This document shows positions 52,463 to 62,654 of a DNA stretch of 64,000 nucleotides, piece by piece (the first letter of the stretch is position 1; the number at the start of each line of letters is the position of its first letter). A program made the translations under genes and the position numbers. This stretch comes from Puccinia triticina (Eukaryota > Basidiomycota > Pucciniomycetes > Pucciniales > Pucciniaceae), in the NCBI RefSeq assembly GCF_026914185.1, contig NC_070567.1:5792001-5856000 (forward strand). The letters run 5' to 3'. The notes under the pieces were generated by a model. The model worked only from the letters and a program-made list of their open reading frames with translations. It searched no databases and was not told where the DNA came from.

Positions 52463-54988
52463 ATGTCTTATACTATACCAGGAGATTTGGATGGAAGTAT
52501 GGCAGACCAAGGAAACACTAGTATGACAATAGATCAGCCACATTTTATGCAGACTAACAAACATAGAAGTACATCAGTACCTGGAAAGGCAAGAGGAACA
52601 GCTTTTGCGTCAGGATCCGGAGCACCTTCAACCTCGGCTGCAGACATGGCAGAAAGATTATTCAAGACAATCACACCCACAAGATATCGCATAAAACCCC
52701 AGACACAAACTGAACTCAAAACACCGGAAATAAGTCAACCCAACATCACGCGTGAAAAGAAGACAAAAGTCGTCAAGATTGAGAATGACACCCTCAAATT
52801 TGAAGGAGAAAAGTTAAAAACTTTCTTATCACGTTACGAGAGGACAGCAGAAGCATGTGGTGCCAGCGACTGGGACATGGTGATGCAAATTGACAAGTTT
52901 GTGGTCGGCGAGGAACTCAAAGAAGAACTGGAAAACCTGGACGGCTACGTTGAGCGTGATTGGGAACAGCTGAAGGAAAGTATGAAGGAAGTTTGGGGCG
53001 ACTTTTACGTCCAAATTAAGTATACCATACATGACCTCCGCACCCTGTCTGAAGAACTTGCCAAGAAAGGAGGATTAAAAGACTTACACGAATACAGGGA
53101 ATTTGTTTCAAAATTCATGATGATTGTGAAATACCTTGTGACAAATGAACATATTACCTCACAAAAAGATGTAGTCTATTTGTTTCTGGCAGCCTTCTCC
53201 ACAGAATCACAAACAAACATCAAGCGAGAATTAATCAAGGGAAACAAAATCACATACGGGAAGGACGGTTACTGCAAACCACCAGAGCTTAAGGATCTCA
53301 TCAACTTCAGTGAAATGGAAATGAAGGCCGGGTCCCAGGACACCTTTGGATACGGAGGCGCCTTTACGGAAGCCAATTGTGTAATGCAAAAGTCACTAGA
53401 TGCAAAGAAAGGATCCGAGCAAGGCAAAATGCTCCGTCAGAAGATGATTTCAGAGAACCCTGCTGGTGCTCTGGAAGAAAAGGTTGAAGATATTGCCAAG
53501 GGTATCCTATCTCTAGCCCAGAAACTGGAGAAAATTCCAACAACTACCGGCAGAGAATTCAATCAAGATGCGGGACCATCCGGAAAAGCCTTATATGAAT
53601 CTAGGTCTCCCATTTGCTATTACTGTAGCAAAGAAGGGCACACACTTCCCAAATGTTTCTTATTAGCAGAGGATGAAAAACAAGGGCTGGTACGGCGAAT
53701 TGGACACGATTTCCACTTACCAAACGGGGACAAAATTCCATATGACCCAGCTCGCCCCATCCGAACAGTAGTTGCTGGTGCTTCAGTTGACCCAAAAATG
53801 AAGCAATTATCTGCTCAGTTAGCCTCCTTTGGACCAGCCACTTTTCCAAATAACATTCCAGTACCCAAAACTAAAACAATATTAAAGAAGGAAAAAGAAG
53901 CCCAACCTTCTCGAGACGTTGTGTCCTCTGTAGGGATGATTCACTGGAAAGACTGGAAAGCACCTACCACCGGAGCCGAAAACTTCATAAGCCAGCTTCC
54001 TTTAAGTTCAAATTGGGTACAAAGCCGAGGTGGAGGATTCTCTGGACGTCGCGAGTCTGACACACTTTCTAAACCTGTGGGACCCTTTGAAATTTTGACA
54101 AAGGTTAAGGAAGATAACCGAATGGACATAGACCAAATGGAACCTCCTGAAATAGCAACCAAAAAGCCCAAAGCAAAATCAGGGGCACCCAAAAATGAAA
54201 ATACAATTGCTAATGAATTTGACAATGCACAGCTTTCAGTCACATTTTCCCAGCTCAGTAATATGGCACCTAGATTTACAGAGGAAATGATCAAACGACT
54301 ATTAGAACGGCTACCACAAAAAGCTGGTGCTACAACCTATCTATCTTCAGAACCCCAAACAGAAGCAGAAAAAAACCTTTTGTCCGCATCCATGAAGCTA
54401 AATGAGGATAAACAGGGACTTGATGGTTCCAGTTTTTACAGTTGCGCCCTGGGCTTCATCAACACCAAATTAGGCAACCAGGATATAAATTTCTTGGTCG
54501 ATTCGGGTTCTATGGTCAACATGATCCCAGAAGGTTTGGCGTTTCATTTAGGTCTAGAAATTACTCACATAGAGATTCCTTTGTCTGGTGTAGGAGGAGA
54601 ACAGTGCAATATCACTGGAGTTGTGGAATTCTGCCCAATAACCATTGGGAGCTTTTCAGGCCCAATCCACCTCTTTACAGCAATTAAGGCAACTTTGCCT
54701 ATTCTTGGAAGACCTTTTTTGTTTGACAATAAATGTCAGCTGGAGTATTATTCACAAGGAGAGGTACTCACCTTCCAAGGTCATAAGGAAAGAAGAGTGC
54801 AAATCACTTTGGCAAAGGCATTTGAAGGATATGGGTGGGAAAAGAGGAAACAGTGTCTTGACGAACCCCTGACCGCCAGCTGTCTTTTCAAATTGGAAAA
54901 TCCTCAAACTAAAGGTGAAATTTTGAGTAAATTTAGTGAGACAGCCTGTGACGCTCTTGAGAAACTCAAGAGTCAGCCTTTTTTATAA
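52463..54988 (+). CDS. Gypsy-4 Gag-protease, 841 aa
   Basis: Intact frame. The N-terminal ~110 residues are low complexity. The capsid-like part begins near KIENDTLKFEGEKLKTFLSRYERTAEACGAS and contains DFYVQIKYTIHDLRTLSEEL. A CCHC knuckle CYYCSKEGHTLPKC is at 385-398 (CX2CX4HX4C). The aspartic protease is at the C-terminal end: FLVDSGSMVNMIPEG with D680, and LPILGRPFL as the second conserved block. The stop TAA at 54986-54988 follows a slippery heptamer directly, so most ribosomes make Gag-protease and a minority should continue into Pol. ATG at 52463 is the first in frame. Confidence 0.9.
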   Translation: MSYTIPGDLDGSMADQGNTSMTIDQPHFMQTNKHRSTSVPGKARGTAFASGSGAPSTSAADMAERLFKTITPTRYRIKPQTQTELKTPEISQPNITREKKTKVVKIENDTLKFEGEKLKTFLSRYERTAEACGASDWDMVMQIDKFVVGEELKEELENLDGYVERDWEQLKESMKEVWGDFYVQIKYTIHDLRTLSEELAKKGGLKDLHEYREFVSKFMMIVKYLVTNEHITSQKDVVYLFLAAFSTESQTNIKRELIKGNKITYGKDGYCKPPELKDLINFSEMEMKAGSQDTFGYGGAFTEANCVMQKSLDAKKGSEQGKMLRQKMISENPAGALEEKVEDIAKGILSLAQKLEKIPTTTGREFNQDAGPSGKALYESRSPICYYCSKEGHTLPKCFLLAEDEKQGLVRRIGHDFHLPNGDKIPYDPARPIRTVVAGASVDPKMKQLSAQLASFGPATFPNNIPVPKTKTILKKEKEAQPSRDVVSSVGMIHWKDWKAPTTGAENFISQLPLSSNWVQSRGGGFSGRRESDTLSKPVGPFEILTKVKEDNRMDIDQMEPPEIATKKPKAKSGAPKNENTIANEFDNAQLSVTFSQLSNMAPRFTEEMIKRLLERLPQKAGATTYLSSEPQTEAEKNLLSASMKLNEDKQGLDGSSFYSCALGFINTKLGNQDINFLVDSGSMVNMIPEGLAFHLGLEITHIEIPLSGVGGEQCNITGVVEFCPITIGSFSGPIHLFTAIKATLPILGRPFLFDNKCQLEYYSQGEVLTFQGHKERRVQITLAKAFEGYGWEKRKQCLDEPLTASCLFKLENPQTKGEILSKFSETACDALEKLKSQPFL
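54979..54985 (+). promoter_or_regulatory. -1 ribosomal frameshift heptamer T TTT TTA
   Basis: In the gag frame the codons are CCT TTT TTA TAA, so T TTT TTA is in the canonical X XXY YYZ phase and the stop is the very next codon. Pol lies in the -1 frame, which is open from here to 58446. The same heptamer (UUUUUUA) drives Gag-Pol frameshifting in well-studied retroviruses. A short possible stem CTTAA/TTAAG follows at ~55001-55015; no strong pseudoknot was recognised by eye. Confidence 0.85.
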
Positions 54989-57900
54989 ATAAAGGTGCTC
55001 CCTTAAAAGAATTAAGCTCAATACCAACCATTGAGATTAATTCTGGAGTACCTGCTTGCCAAGGTTGGAAACACAAAATTTCATCCAAATTAGCTTCTCT
55101 ATATATTTCTACAAAGCAAAAATTAACAAAAACAGAAGATAAAACTACTAATCAATTCAGTTGTTTCAGCAGCCTCCTTTCCTTTGGAAATGTGCTAAAA
55201 CAAGAAATAAAAGAAGAGTTCCAAGGCTCTGGATCTGACAAAAGTTTCAGAAACTTACTTGGAAGGGGTTTTGGAGCTAATGCACAGGCGGAAATATGCA
55301 AAAACTGGCAGGACGGACGAGTATGGTGTATGACTAAATACAAACCAGTAGGAAAAAAATTCGAGCCTGTAAACGAACCAATGCCTCAAGCAATAAACCC
55401 GCCCCTCAAACGCCCACCACTCTCAAGAGACCCGTACAAAACACCACTTACTCCATTTCCACCGGAATTCCAGGAAACCACTAAGATAACAGAAGAAAGA
55501 CTCAAAGTTGTGAACTTTGGACCAGTAGGATGGCTGTATCCAGAAGAGCTAAAGCTTTTTAAAAATGTTATAGTCATCCGTGAAAAAGCCTTAGCATTCA
55601 ATCAAGCTGAGCGCGGTCTTCTAAAGCACTCATATGGACTGCCTTATGTTATCCCAGTAGTAGAACATATTCCTTGGCAGAAAAAACCTATTCCCATCCC
55701 TGCAGCAATAAAAGAAGAGTTCACAGAATTAGTTTGTGAAAGAGTTGAGACTGGTCTATATGAGCAGTCCACTTCCAGTTATTCAAGTCCTGTATTTTGT
55801 GTTGCCAAACATGATGGCCGCTTGCGGATTGTCCACGACCTTCAAGAAATGAACCGAGTTACAATACGTGATGCAGGGCTCCCACCAGCTACTGAAGAAT
55901 TTGTAGAGTCTTTCTCCGGACGTGCATGCTACGGCTTGGGCGACATTATGGGTGGCTATGATGAGAGGGAATTAGCTGAAGAATCTCGACCTCTCACAAA
56001 TTTTGACACCCCGCTAGGACGATTTCAACTTACACGGCTACCTCAAGGAGCTACAAATTCAGTTGCGGTATACCAAGCTCAGATGATGTGGATCCTCCAA
56101 GACGAAATCCCAGAGAGTGTTGGAGTTTTCATTGATGATGGCGGTATCAAAGGCCCACGGACAGACTATGGCGGTGAAGTTCTTAAGGAAAATCCAGGAA
56201 TACGACGCTTTATTTGGGAATATGCCATTCTTTTAGAACGTGTATTGTTCAGAATTGAAGAAGCTGGCCTCACAATATCAGGAAAGAAATTTGCCTGTTG
56301 TGTACCAGCTTTGGATATTGTTGGTCATGTAGTCTGCAAGGAAGGACGTAAAGTATCTGCAAAAAAGAAAAATAAGGTACTAACCTGGCCAACCCCAGCA
56401 AATGTAACTGATCTCAGAGGATTTCTGGGGATTGTCACCTACGTCAGAATGTTCATTCAAAACCTATCCGAAATAGCAGCACCACCCCTCCGAAAGCTTA
56501 CACACAAGAGCCAAGAATGGGAATGGACTGACCAATGTGAGGAGGCTTTCCAGAAGCTAAAATGGAAAGTAGGAGAAGATATTGTCCACAAAAAGCTTGA
56601 CTACTCAAAAGATGCAGGCATAATCATTTTGGCCGTGGACTCAAGTTTCATTGCTGCAGGAGCAGTACTCAGCCAACAAGAGTTAGATACAGGTCTGAAC
56701 AGACCAGTATTATATGAATCTATTGTATTTTCTCCTGTAGAATCTAGATACTCCCAGCCCAAGTTAGAGCTCTGTGGAGTTGCTCGAATTCTCAAAAAGC
56801 TACAAACGGTTCTCTGGGGTCAACACTTTGAACTGCAAGTAGATGCTAAGTCCTTAATTGAGATAATCAACTCACCATCTTTGCCCAATGCTCCAATGAC
56901 ACAATGGGTAGCATTCATTCAATTATTTTCCTTTGAGCTGGTACACAAGCCTGGGAAAACCTTCACAATGCCGGATGGACTTTCTCGCCGACCTTTAGGA
57001 CCGGATGAGGATGAATACTACAAGGACACAGATGACTTTGATGAGGACGAACCCGTAATCAGGGCCTGCTTTCAAACCTTGACAGCACATTTTGCTACAG
57101 AAGAGATCAAAGATTGGGAAAGCCCAGGATACTGGTTAGACATGAAGTGTTACTTACAAAGTCTTAGAAAACCAGAATCTATGGAGAAGGACCAGTTTCT
57201 GAAACTCCGGAGGAAGTCAATCAATTACTTTGTAAAGGATTCAAAGCTCATGAAAAGACATTCACCCACAGCTCAAATGGTGATCTTCAACTCTGATTTT
57301 CAATCACGCCTCCTGAACATGGTCCATGAAGATTTAGGTCACAGAGGAGTGGAAGAAACATATCAGCGCCTAGTATGCCGATTCTGGTGGCCCAGCTTAA
57401 AGAAACAAGTTAAGAAATGGGTCAATAGCTGTGAAGCCTGTCAGAAACGGGACCCCACAATACCTCGTGAAATCAGAAATCCCACTGGTGAAAGTTATCT
57501 TTTTGGACGAGTTGCCCTGGATGCCTGTCACATCAAAGCAGGAAGGTTTAAATACTTAATTGTGGCCCGTGATGATCTTTCTGGTTGGGTTGAAGCAGCA
57601 GCACTGGTAAACCTTACATCAGCAGCTGTTTCCAAGTTTCTCCTGGAAAATTGGGTCTATAAATTTGGTTCAATAAAAACAGTTACCACTGACAATGGCC
57701 TAGAATTCAAGGATGAGTTTGTAGAAGCAGTCAAACAAATTGGGGCAACCCTTCGACCAACTACGCCATATTACCCAGAAGGGAATGGGATGATTGAAAG
57801 AGGGCACAGACCTATCAAAGATGCCCTTGTAAAAATGTGTGGCAAGTCTGGCGCAAAATGGAAAGATCTTTTACCATTAGTTTTGTTTGCGGATCGGATT

Positions 57901-58446
57901 TCAACAAAGCGCTCAACCGGATATTCACCCTACGAGCTAGTCTTTGGCCAAAAGGCAGTTTTACCTGTGGACATAGAAGCCAAAACATATCTAGCAGTTG
58001 ATTGGTCAGAAGTCAGCACCACAGCCGAATTACTAGAGGCCAGGACCAGGCAGCTGGAACAGCGAGACGAGATGCTTCAAGAAGCCCGCGAGAAGTTATT
58101 AAAGTCACTTGAAGAATCGGTACGATATTGGGACAGAAGACTAGCATCAAAATTACGGGACCCTTTGGAGCCAGGCACTTTAGTCCTTACCTATAACAGA
58201 AGTCTGGAAGATCAGTGGGGGAAATTATTTTTGCACAGGTGGAATGGACCCTATAGAATCAAAAGACAGGTTGAAAAAGGTGCTTACGTCTTAGAAGAAT
58301 TAGATGGTACTGAGTTAAAAAGGAAGTATGCGGCATCCCACATCAAAAGATATTTTCCTTGGGGCAGATCACTAAAAGAGCTAGAGGAAGACGCAATGGA
58401 TGTAGACAAGGAAGAGTCTGCAGAAATTTCTGATAATGATGAATAG
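54985..58446 (+). CDS. Gypsy-4 Pol (RT, RNase H, integrase), expressed by -1 frameshift
   Basis: 1153 residues after the slip; a Gag-Pol fusion of about 1994 residues results. The first GTG at 55192 is not a needed start. RT: SPVFCVAKHDGRLRIVHDLQ, GRFQLTRLPQGATNSVAVYQ, and active site VFIDDGG (GAT GAT at 56134-56139), with FIDD in place of the usual YxDD. RNase H: ILAVDSSFIAAGAVLSQQ. Integrase: HEDLGHRGVEETYQRL...CEACQ zinc part; catalytic Asp at 57520 and 57691 and Glu at 57796 (34 residues between the last two). A GPY/F-type end (RWNGPYRIKRQ) follows. No chromodomain is seen; the C-terminus is acidic. No stops or shifts, so both coding regions of this copy are intact. Confidence 0.93.
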   Translation: MNKGAPLKELSSIPTIEINSGVPACQGWKHKISSKLASLYISTKQKLTKTEDKTTNQFSCFSSLLSFGNVLKQEIKEEFQGSGSDKSFRNLLGRGFGANAQAEICKNWQDGRVWCMTKYKPVGKKFEPVNEPMPQAINPPLKRPPLSRDPYKTPLTPFPPEFQETTKITEERLKVVNFGPVGWLYPEELKLFKNVIVIREKALAFNQAERGLLKHSYGLPYVIPVVEHIPWQKKPIPIPAAIKEEFTELVCERVETGLYEQSTSSYSSPVFCVAKHDGRLRIVHDLQEMNRVTIRDAGLPPATEEFVESFSGRACYGLGDIMGGYDERELAEESRPLTNFDTPLGRFQLTRLPQGATNSVAVYQAQMMWILQDEIPESVGVFIDDGGIKGPRTDYGGEVLKENPGIRRFIWEYAILLERVLFRIEEAGLTISGKKFACCVPALDIVGHVVCKEGRKVSAKKKNKVLTWPTPANVTDLRGFLGIVTYVRMFIQNLSEIAAPPLRKLTHKSQEWEWTDQCEEAFQKLKWKVGEDIVHKKLDYSKDAGIIILAVDSSFIAAGAVLSQQELDTGLNRPVLYESIVFSPVESRYSQPKLELCGVARILKKLQTVLWGQHFELQVDAKSLIEIINSPSLPNAPMTQWVAFIQLFSFELVHKPGKTFTMPDGLSRRPLGPDEDEYYKDTDDFDEDEPVIRACFQTLTAHFATEEIKDWESPGYWLDMKCYLQSLRKPESMEKDQFLKLRRKSINYFVKDSKLMKRHSPTAQMVIFNSDFQSRLLNMVHEDLGHRGVEETYQRLVCRFWWPSLKKQVKKWVNSCEACQKRDPTIPREIRNPTGESYLFGRVALDACHIKAGRFKYLIVARDDLSGWVEAAALVNLTSAAVSKFLLENWVYKFGSIKTVTTDNGLEFKDEFVEAVKQIGATLRPTTPYYPEGNGMIERGHRPIKDALVKMCGKSGAKWKDLLPLVLFADRISTKRSTGYSPYELVFGQKAVLPVDIEAKTYLAVDWSEVSTTAELLEARTRQLEQRDEMLQEAREKLLKSLEESVRYWDRRLASKLRDPLEPGTLVLTYNRSLEDQWGKLFLHRWNGPYRIKRQVEKGAYVLEELDGTELKRKYAASHIKRYFPWGRSLKELEEDAMDVDKEESAEISDNDE

Positions 58447-59174
58447 ACCTTTGCTCCTCAGTAGGAGGGTAAACTGCTTACAATTGCGTACATTGCTCAA
58501 TTTCCATTGAGCTTAGTCTCTCATTTATACATACCTGGCCAAGACTATAAATTTTCTATATGCATATTGATCCCCATCACAGTTTTTTTAAGTTGGGGGA
58601 GGTTCCTAGTTATTTCTGAAACACTGTTTTGGGTCAAGATATTTTTTATGACTTACATATGCACTTTTTAAAAAAAAAAAGACAAAATTTTGATGCAGAG
58701 TAGGCTGCAGTTTCTTTTGTATGCTGAGGGTATGGGTGGGCACATCAAAGTTCAGAATTTTTTATGTTGAAACAGACTTACTTGAAGATATGTTTTTTTT
58801 TATCTCACTTGAATCTCTCATTTGGTTGGATTGGGAGAAAAATAAAAATTTTAATTGCTTAAACAAAAAAGAAAAAACTCCTTTTTTTCACTAGAGCTAA
58901 CAAATTGGTTGGGGACAACCAATAAGTTGGGGGAGAGAAGAAGGGAATACAATTTTTTTTGGTTTTTTTCTTTGTGTTTAGATGAAAGCAAGAGAAACAA
59001 TTTTTTGGATTTTCATTTAGTTAAGAAGATAAATAAAGAATTTTTTGTTTTACACGTTTGTTTCGCAGGTCGTAACAAAAGAGAAAAATAAGAACTATTT
59101 TTAGGAGCAGTTTCAGTACATAGTATCGCAGTGATGATCATATTGACTAAAGAAAAAGAAGACAAAACCATCAT
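58447..59174 (+). other. Gypsy-4 3' untranslated region with PPT-like repeats
   Basis: T-rich, no gene. AAGTTGGGGGAGG occurs at about 58590 and AAGTTGGGGGAGAGAAG at about 58924. The latter is preceded by TTGGGGACAACCAAT, a close relative of the true PPT context at 61942-61970. These may be remnants of repeated or duplicated 3' ends. Confidence 0.5.
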
Positions 59175-60032
59175 TCAGTCATAGTATAAGGGAGCCACCA
59201 AAGAAAACCAAATGAACTTACTGGTGTCCATAGAATACCCAAAACCAGTCCCCTGCGAGCGCAAGAGCGTTATTGATTTCGTTGATCGCCTTGAAGTCTG
59301 GATGACCGACCGGGAATGTCGCGAGAAATCAAGTAAGAACCTGACAGAGACGGTTGAATGCATTCCCGAACGCATAGATCGGGTCGAGCATAGGCATCGG
59401 AGGTTCAGGGCGAAATTGCATCCTTGGTGCATCGGGTGCGACCGGAATGTTTCAGGGCGAAATTGCATCCTTGGTGCATCGGGTGCGACCGGAATGTCTT
59501 CGACTAGAAATCACAAATTGAAAAAAAAAAAAGAGAATGTTAATAATTGGAAATCAAGTCAATAAAACTGTCTATATATTATGTTAGTAAAATGAAAACT
59601 GTACATACCAGGAGGAGGGCGATGGTTTGCATCGATATCCATCAGGATTGACCCTTGATCTTCCGACATCTCTTCATTGGTATCTTCAACACCCGACTCG
59701 TTGCCCAACAAGTAGAGCATATGGGAGAGTGGGATCCCCTCGTCGCTTCCTACAGAACCTTCGTTGGTGGCCATCATCGGAAGGTAGACAGGAGAGTTCC
59801 CCCCAAAGATCTGGTGCTCCAGAGTGCATTCCGATCTGGGTGATTTGTTATCATTAGCGTCTTGTGCGTCTTCTTCATGATCGGGGAGGGAATACTGAGG
59901 CGAAGGACCAGGTTCAGATGGCGAAGAATCGGACGAGGATGAGAGAGGCGAAAGGGGAGATGAAGGAATCTCTACACTGTCGTTTGAACTAGCGCTGTCA
60001 GAAGATATAGAAATAACGGATTGATGAGCCAT
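59175..60032 (-). pseudogene. Reverse-strand gene enclosed in Gypsy-4, probably broken
   Basis: Not recognised. Exon 1 runs 60032-59609 (MAHQSVISISSDSASSND..., Ser/Pro/acid-rich, ending DANHRPPP), with a GTATGT donor and an acceptor before 59503. Exon 2 stays open to a stop at 59175, total 250 codons. In exon 2 a 47-bp tandem duplication (59406-59452 and 59453-59499) shifts the frame. The other frame after it encodes a more protein-like run (PPMPMLDPIYAFGNAFNRLC, later HPDFKAINEINNALALAGDW) that is itself crossed by one TGA. So the gene probably lost its frame by the duplication. It lies between Pol and the 3' LTR, opposite in direction, as expected for captured or nested host DNA. Confidence 0.5.
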
Positions 60033-61209
60033 GTTGTTCAGCTCGTAGTGAGGAGAGCAAGGTTGTTGGCTGAGGGAATGAGCTGAGAGGCGGGGCAAAC
60101 CTGCTCCTTAAATACTCTGACTGGGCGGCCGCGATCAAGACCGAGCTGCGCAGATCGAGATCCAATCGGAGGTCAGCGCTTCCTGGGCAGTCAATACAGA
60201 TCAAACCTTAGCTTCATATAGGCAACAGAGTACCGCCTGGATCTTCAAATTAAGAAGATTATGGAAGAATCGGAGACTTACTGGCAACCGATGCGCACAG
60301 ACTCAATCCTTTAGTATCGAGACTCTACATCCCAGATTTTCAGCGTTCCGACCTACTAAACACGCGTTGTGATAAAATAACATGAATTACTTCTGTTCTT
60401 TAGCTGGCAAACAAACTTGAAGCTTACTGGACTCACGAGTATGCAGGTCGAGTTTTTTTTTTTGCTTGTAGTAATGCCAGCGCAAGTGGTATGCCGAAGG
60501 ACCTTTGATCGGCACAATGGCAGTCGAACGGTGCCTGTATGTTGTACGGTCTGCTTACCTGATGATCGAAGCTTCTTCAGCGACCTGTACACCTATCACG
60601 ACCCCCATAGGCTGTTTAAACATAATACATACATGTATAAAAAGAAAAGAAGGAGTACTTGATTCAGTCAGGCCGATCACAAGAGGACTGCAGATGAAAT
60701 TAATTGAACCTAAAAAGCAAATACTTACGAATAGCGAGACCAATTTCCATACGGCAAGGTTGATCGTGATCAAAGCCGAGTTGTATTCAAGGTGTATAGT
60801 TGTTCGGCAGAAGGGAGGCCGAGCACACTGTACTCGGTGCCGGCTGAGACCCACCAGGGCCGAACAACTCGAGCCCGAACTTGTTCCTAGGCCCGCGCCC
60901 GCACTTGTGATGATGTAACCCTCAACTATGAAGGCACTAGACCGAAGCGCGCGAGTCCGAGGGGGAGCACCATGGCGCTGCGCGCGCTGCGCCCTCCGCA
61001 ATTTTAGCAAGACGAGGAACATGAAGACATGTATGAGCGCATCTGAGCACCTCTCAGAGACACTGTAAATAACCTCAAGACCACCTTTCACATAGAGCAT
61101 CCGCTTCATTTACATAAAATAAAAAAAAATAAAAAACTTTACATTGGAACCTGACTGCCTACATTGATGATGAGAAGGCAGGGGTTGGTTTCAGCCAATT
61201 CACAGGGAT
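60033..61209. other. Unassigned part of the Gypsy-4 3' region
   Basis: No gene supported. The 184-codon reverse frame at 61109-60555 and the forward frame at 60505-60918 overlap and have no recognised domain. The sequence just above 60032 should hold the promoter of the reverse-strand gene. Confidence 0.35.
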
Positions 61210-61212
61210 TAA

Positions 61213-61363
61213 GGCCCCGTTTGGAGCCAATATAATTGCGCGATATAATCTGGAAACTTGTGACATCTGACCAAGTTTTGGCGGACCTGATCAGATGTCA
61301 CATAGGATGTCATGCAAAAAAAACTCATATATCGCCTGGATTATATCGGCTCCAAACGGGGCC
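61213..61363. mobile_element. PIF/Harbinger-like MITE, copy 2 (TAA target duplication)
   Basis: 151 bp. Left end GGCCCCGTTTGGAGCCAATA and right end inverted GGCTCCAAACGGGGCC, about 24 bp of inverted repeat with one mismatch. TAA lies at 61210-61212 and 61364-61366. Same family as 21875-22024; this copy keeps better termini. Confidence 0.9.
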
Positions 61364-61366
61364 TAA

Positions 61367-61970
61367 GTGTTTGAATTAAATACAAACTCAATTCTTTTTA
61401 TGATAATTTGGAAAGCTGGCCACTTTTGCATTGAATATATAACATTTGGATGTCTTTTTTTTTACATAATTTTATCCCACAGGATATACTTTACATTGCT
61501 ATATTTTATTAGGAGTTGTGAGGACTGGAACCCTGAAACAAAGATTCCAGACTGGAATATCAGGCTTAAAAGTCCAAGATAAACCCCAACATTATTGATA
61601 TGAATTTTATCAAACAAGTTTTTTTTAGGTTTACTTACCATAACAAAACCTGTTTTTTATGGCGTTTGGGCACAAAATTTTTATGGCAGGAGTTGCACAA
61701 TCTTTTTATCATCTAGCCCTGGCTATTGGAAGCCAGAGAGCAATAAAGAATATTCACAAGGTAAAAGAATGTGTGAACTAGTCATTTCAGATAGTATATG
61801 TTTATGAAGAAACTGGGCTAGTTGGAAAAAGCATCATCAGTAAAAATTTCTGTTTGGATATACTTCAACATTTTCAACCAAGTGAAGAGGCGGGAAAATC
61901 AGCAGCTCTTCAATTCATCACGCACAACTCTGGCACATTGTCTGGGGACAGACAATGAGTTGGGGGAGGA
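61367..61970 (+). other. Gypsy-4 3' end up to the polypurine tract
   Basis: No gene supported. It ends with CTGGGGACAGACAATGAGTTGGGGGAGGA at 61942-61970, the polypurine tract directly before the 3' LTR. Confidence 0.55.
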
Positions 61971-62654
61971 TGTGGTAGACGCTTTAGTTCTGGATGGAAA
62001 AATTCAAAAATTTCTAGTTTACATATGTAGTGTTACATTACACCATCTTTTGATACACACACTCCCTTCAGTTTACATACACAGTTTTACAAAACTGCAT
62101 GTATATAGCTTACATACTACCCTTTTACATATATATGTGGCTGCGTAGCAACCAGCCAGCCTCATATGCAGCTGTGTAGCAACCACAAGCCACTTATTAC
62201 AGTAACCCAGCAACCACAAGCCACTTATTACAGTAACCCAGCAACCACAAGCCACATTAATAAAGCGGCATAGTAACCATGGGGCTGTGCAAGTCAATCA
62301 AGCAGACTACACAGCAATACAGAAAGCTGTGCAGGTCACTTGAGAAGACTCCATAGCAACCAGAGGGCTGTGTAAGCCACACTTGTAACTAGATCACCAG
62401 CTAAATTTGCTCATGTATACACTGCCACACTGTACATAGCTGTATTTGCACAGCATTTGTAAAGGCACACCAGCCAAAACCCCTCATGTACATAGACCAC
62501 CAGCATAAATGCCTCACATTTTCCTATATAAGGAGGGGCTCTCTCTTCCTTTTCCCACCATCCATTCAATCAAGGAGATCATCCCCCCCCCCCCGAGATT
62601 CAAATAAATTGTCACCCTCACACTCTCCGCCACATAATAAAATACTAGCTTTAT
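61971..62654 (+). repeat. Gypsy-4 3' LTR, truncated at its 3' end
   Basis: 684 bp matching 51122-51810 with a few substitutions (for example TGTGCAGGTC against TGTGGAGTTC) and a shorter poly-C. After CTAGCTTTAT the match ends abruptly. Confidence 0.88.

Larger units (their letters stand above)
51122..62654 (+). mobile_element. Gypsy-4: Gypsy element with -1 frameshift Pol, enlarged 3' region
   Basis: Related LTR copies at 51122-51810 (and probably on to 52001) and 61971-62654 flank Gag-protease, Pol and a 3.5-kb 3' region. The 3' LTR is preceded by the polypurine tract AGTTGGGGGAGGA. A PBS-like TGGTGTCCCAAGAGTGG lies at 52004-52020. It interrupted the 5' LTR of Copia-3. The right end is damaged: after 62654 the LTR sequence is replaced by unrelated DNA, so the expected ACCGG duplication cannot be verified. 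Confidence 0.85.

Noticed and set aside
55192..55194. Independent start of Pol at 55192
   Set aside because: The codon is GTG, the frame is open upstream to the slippery site, and the layout fits frameshifting better than reinitiation.
60555..61109. 184-codon reverse frame
   Set aside because: No domain, overlaps a forward frame of similar size, and lies in transposon 3' sequence.
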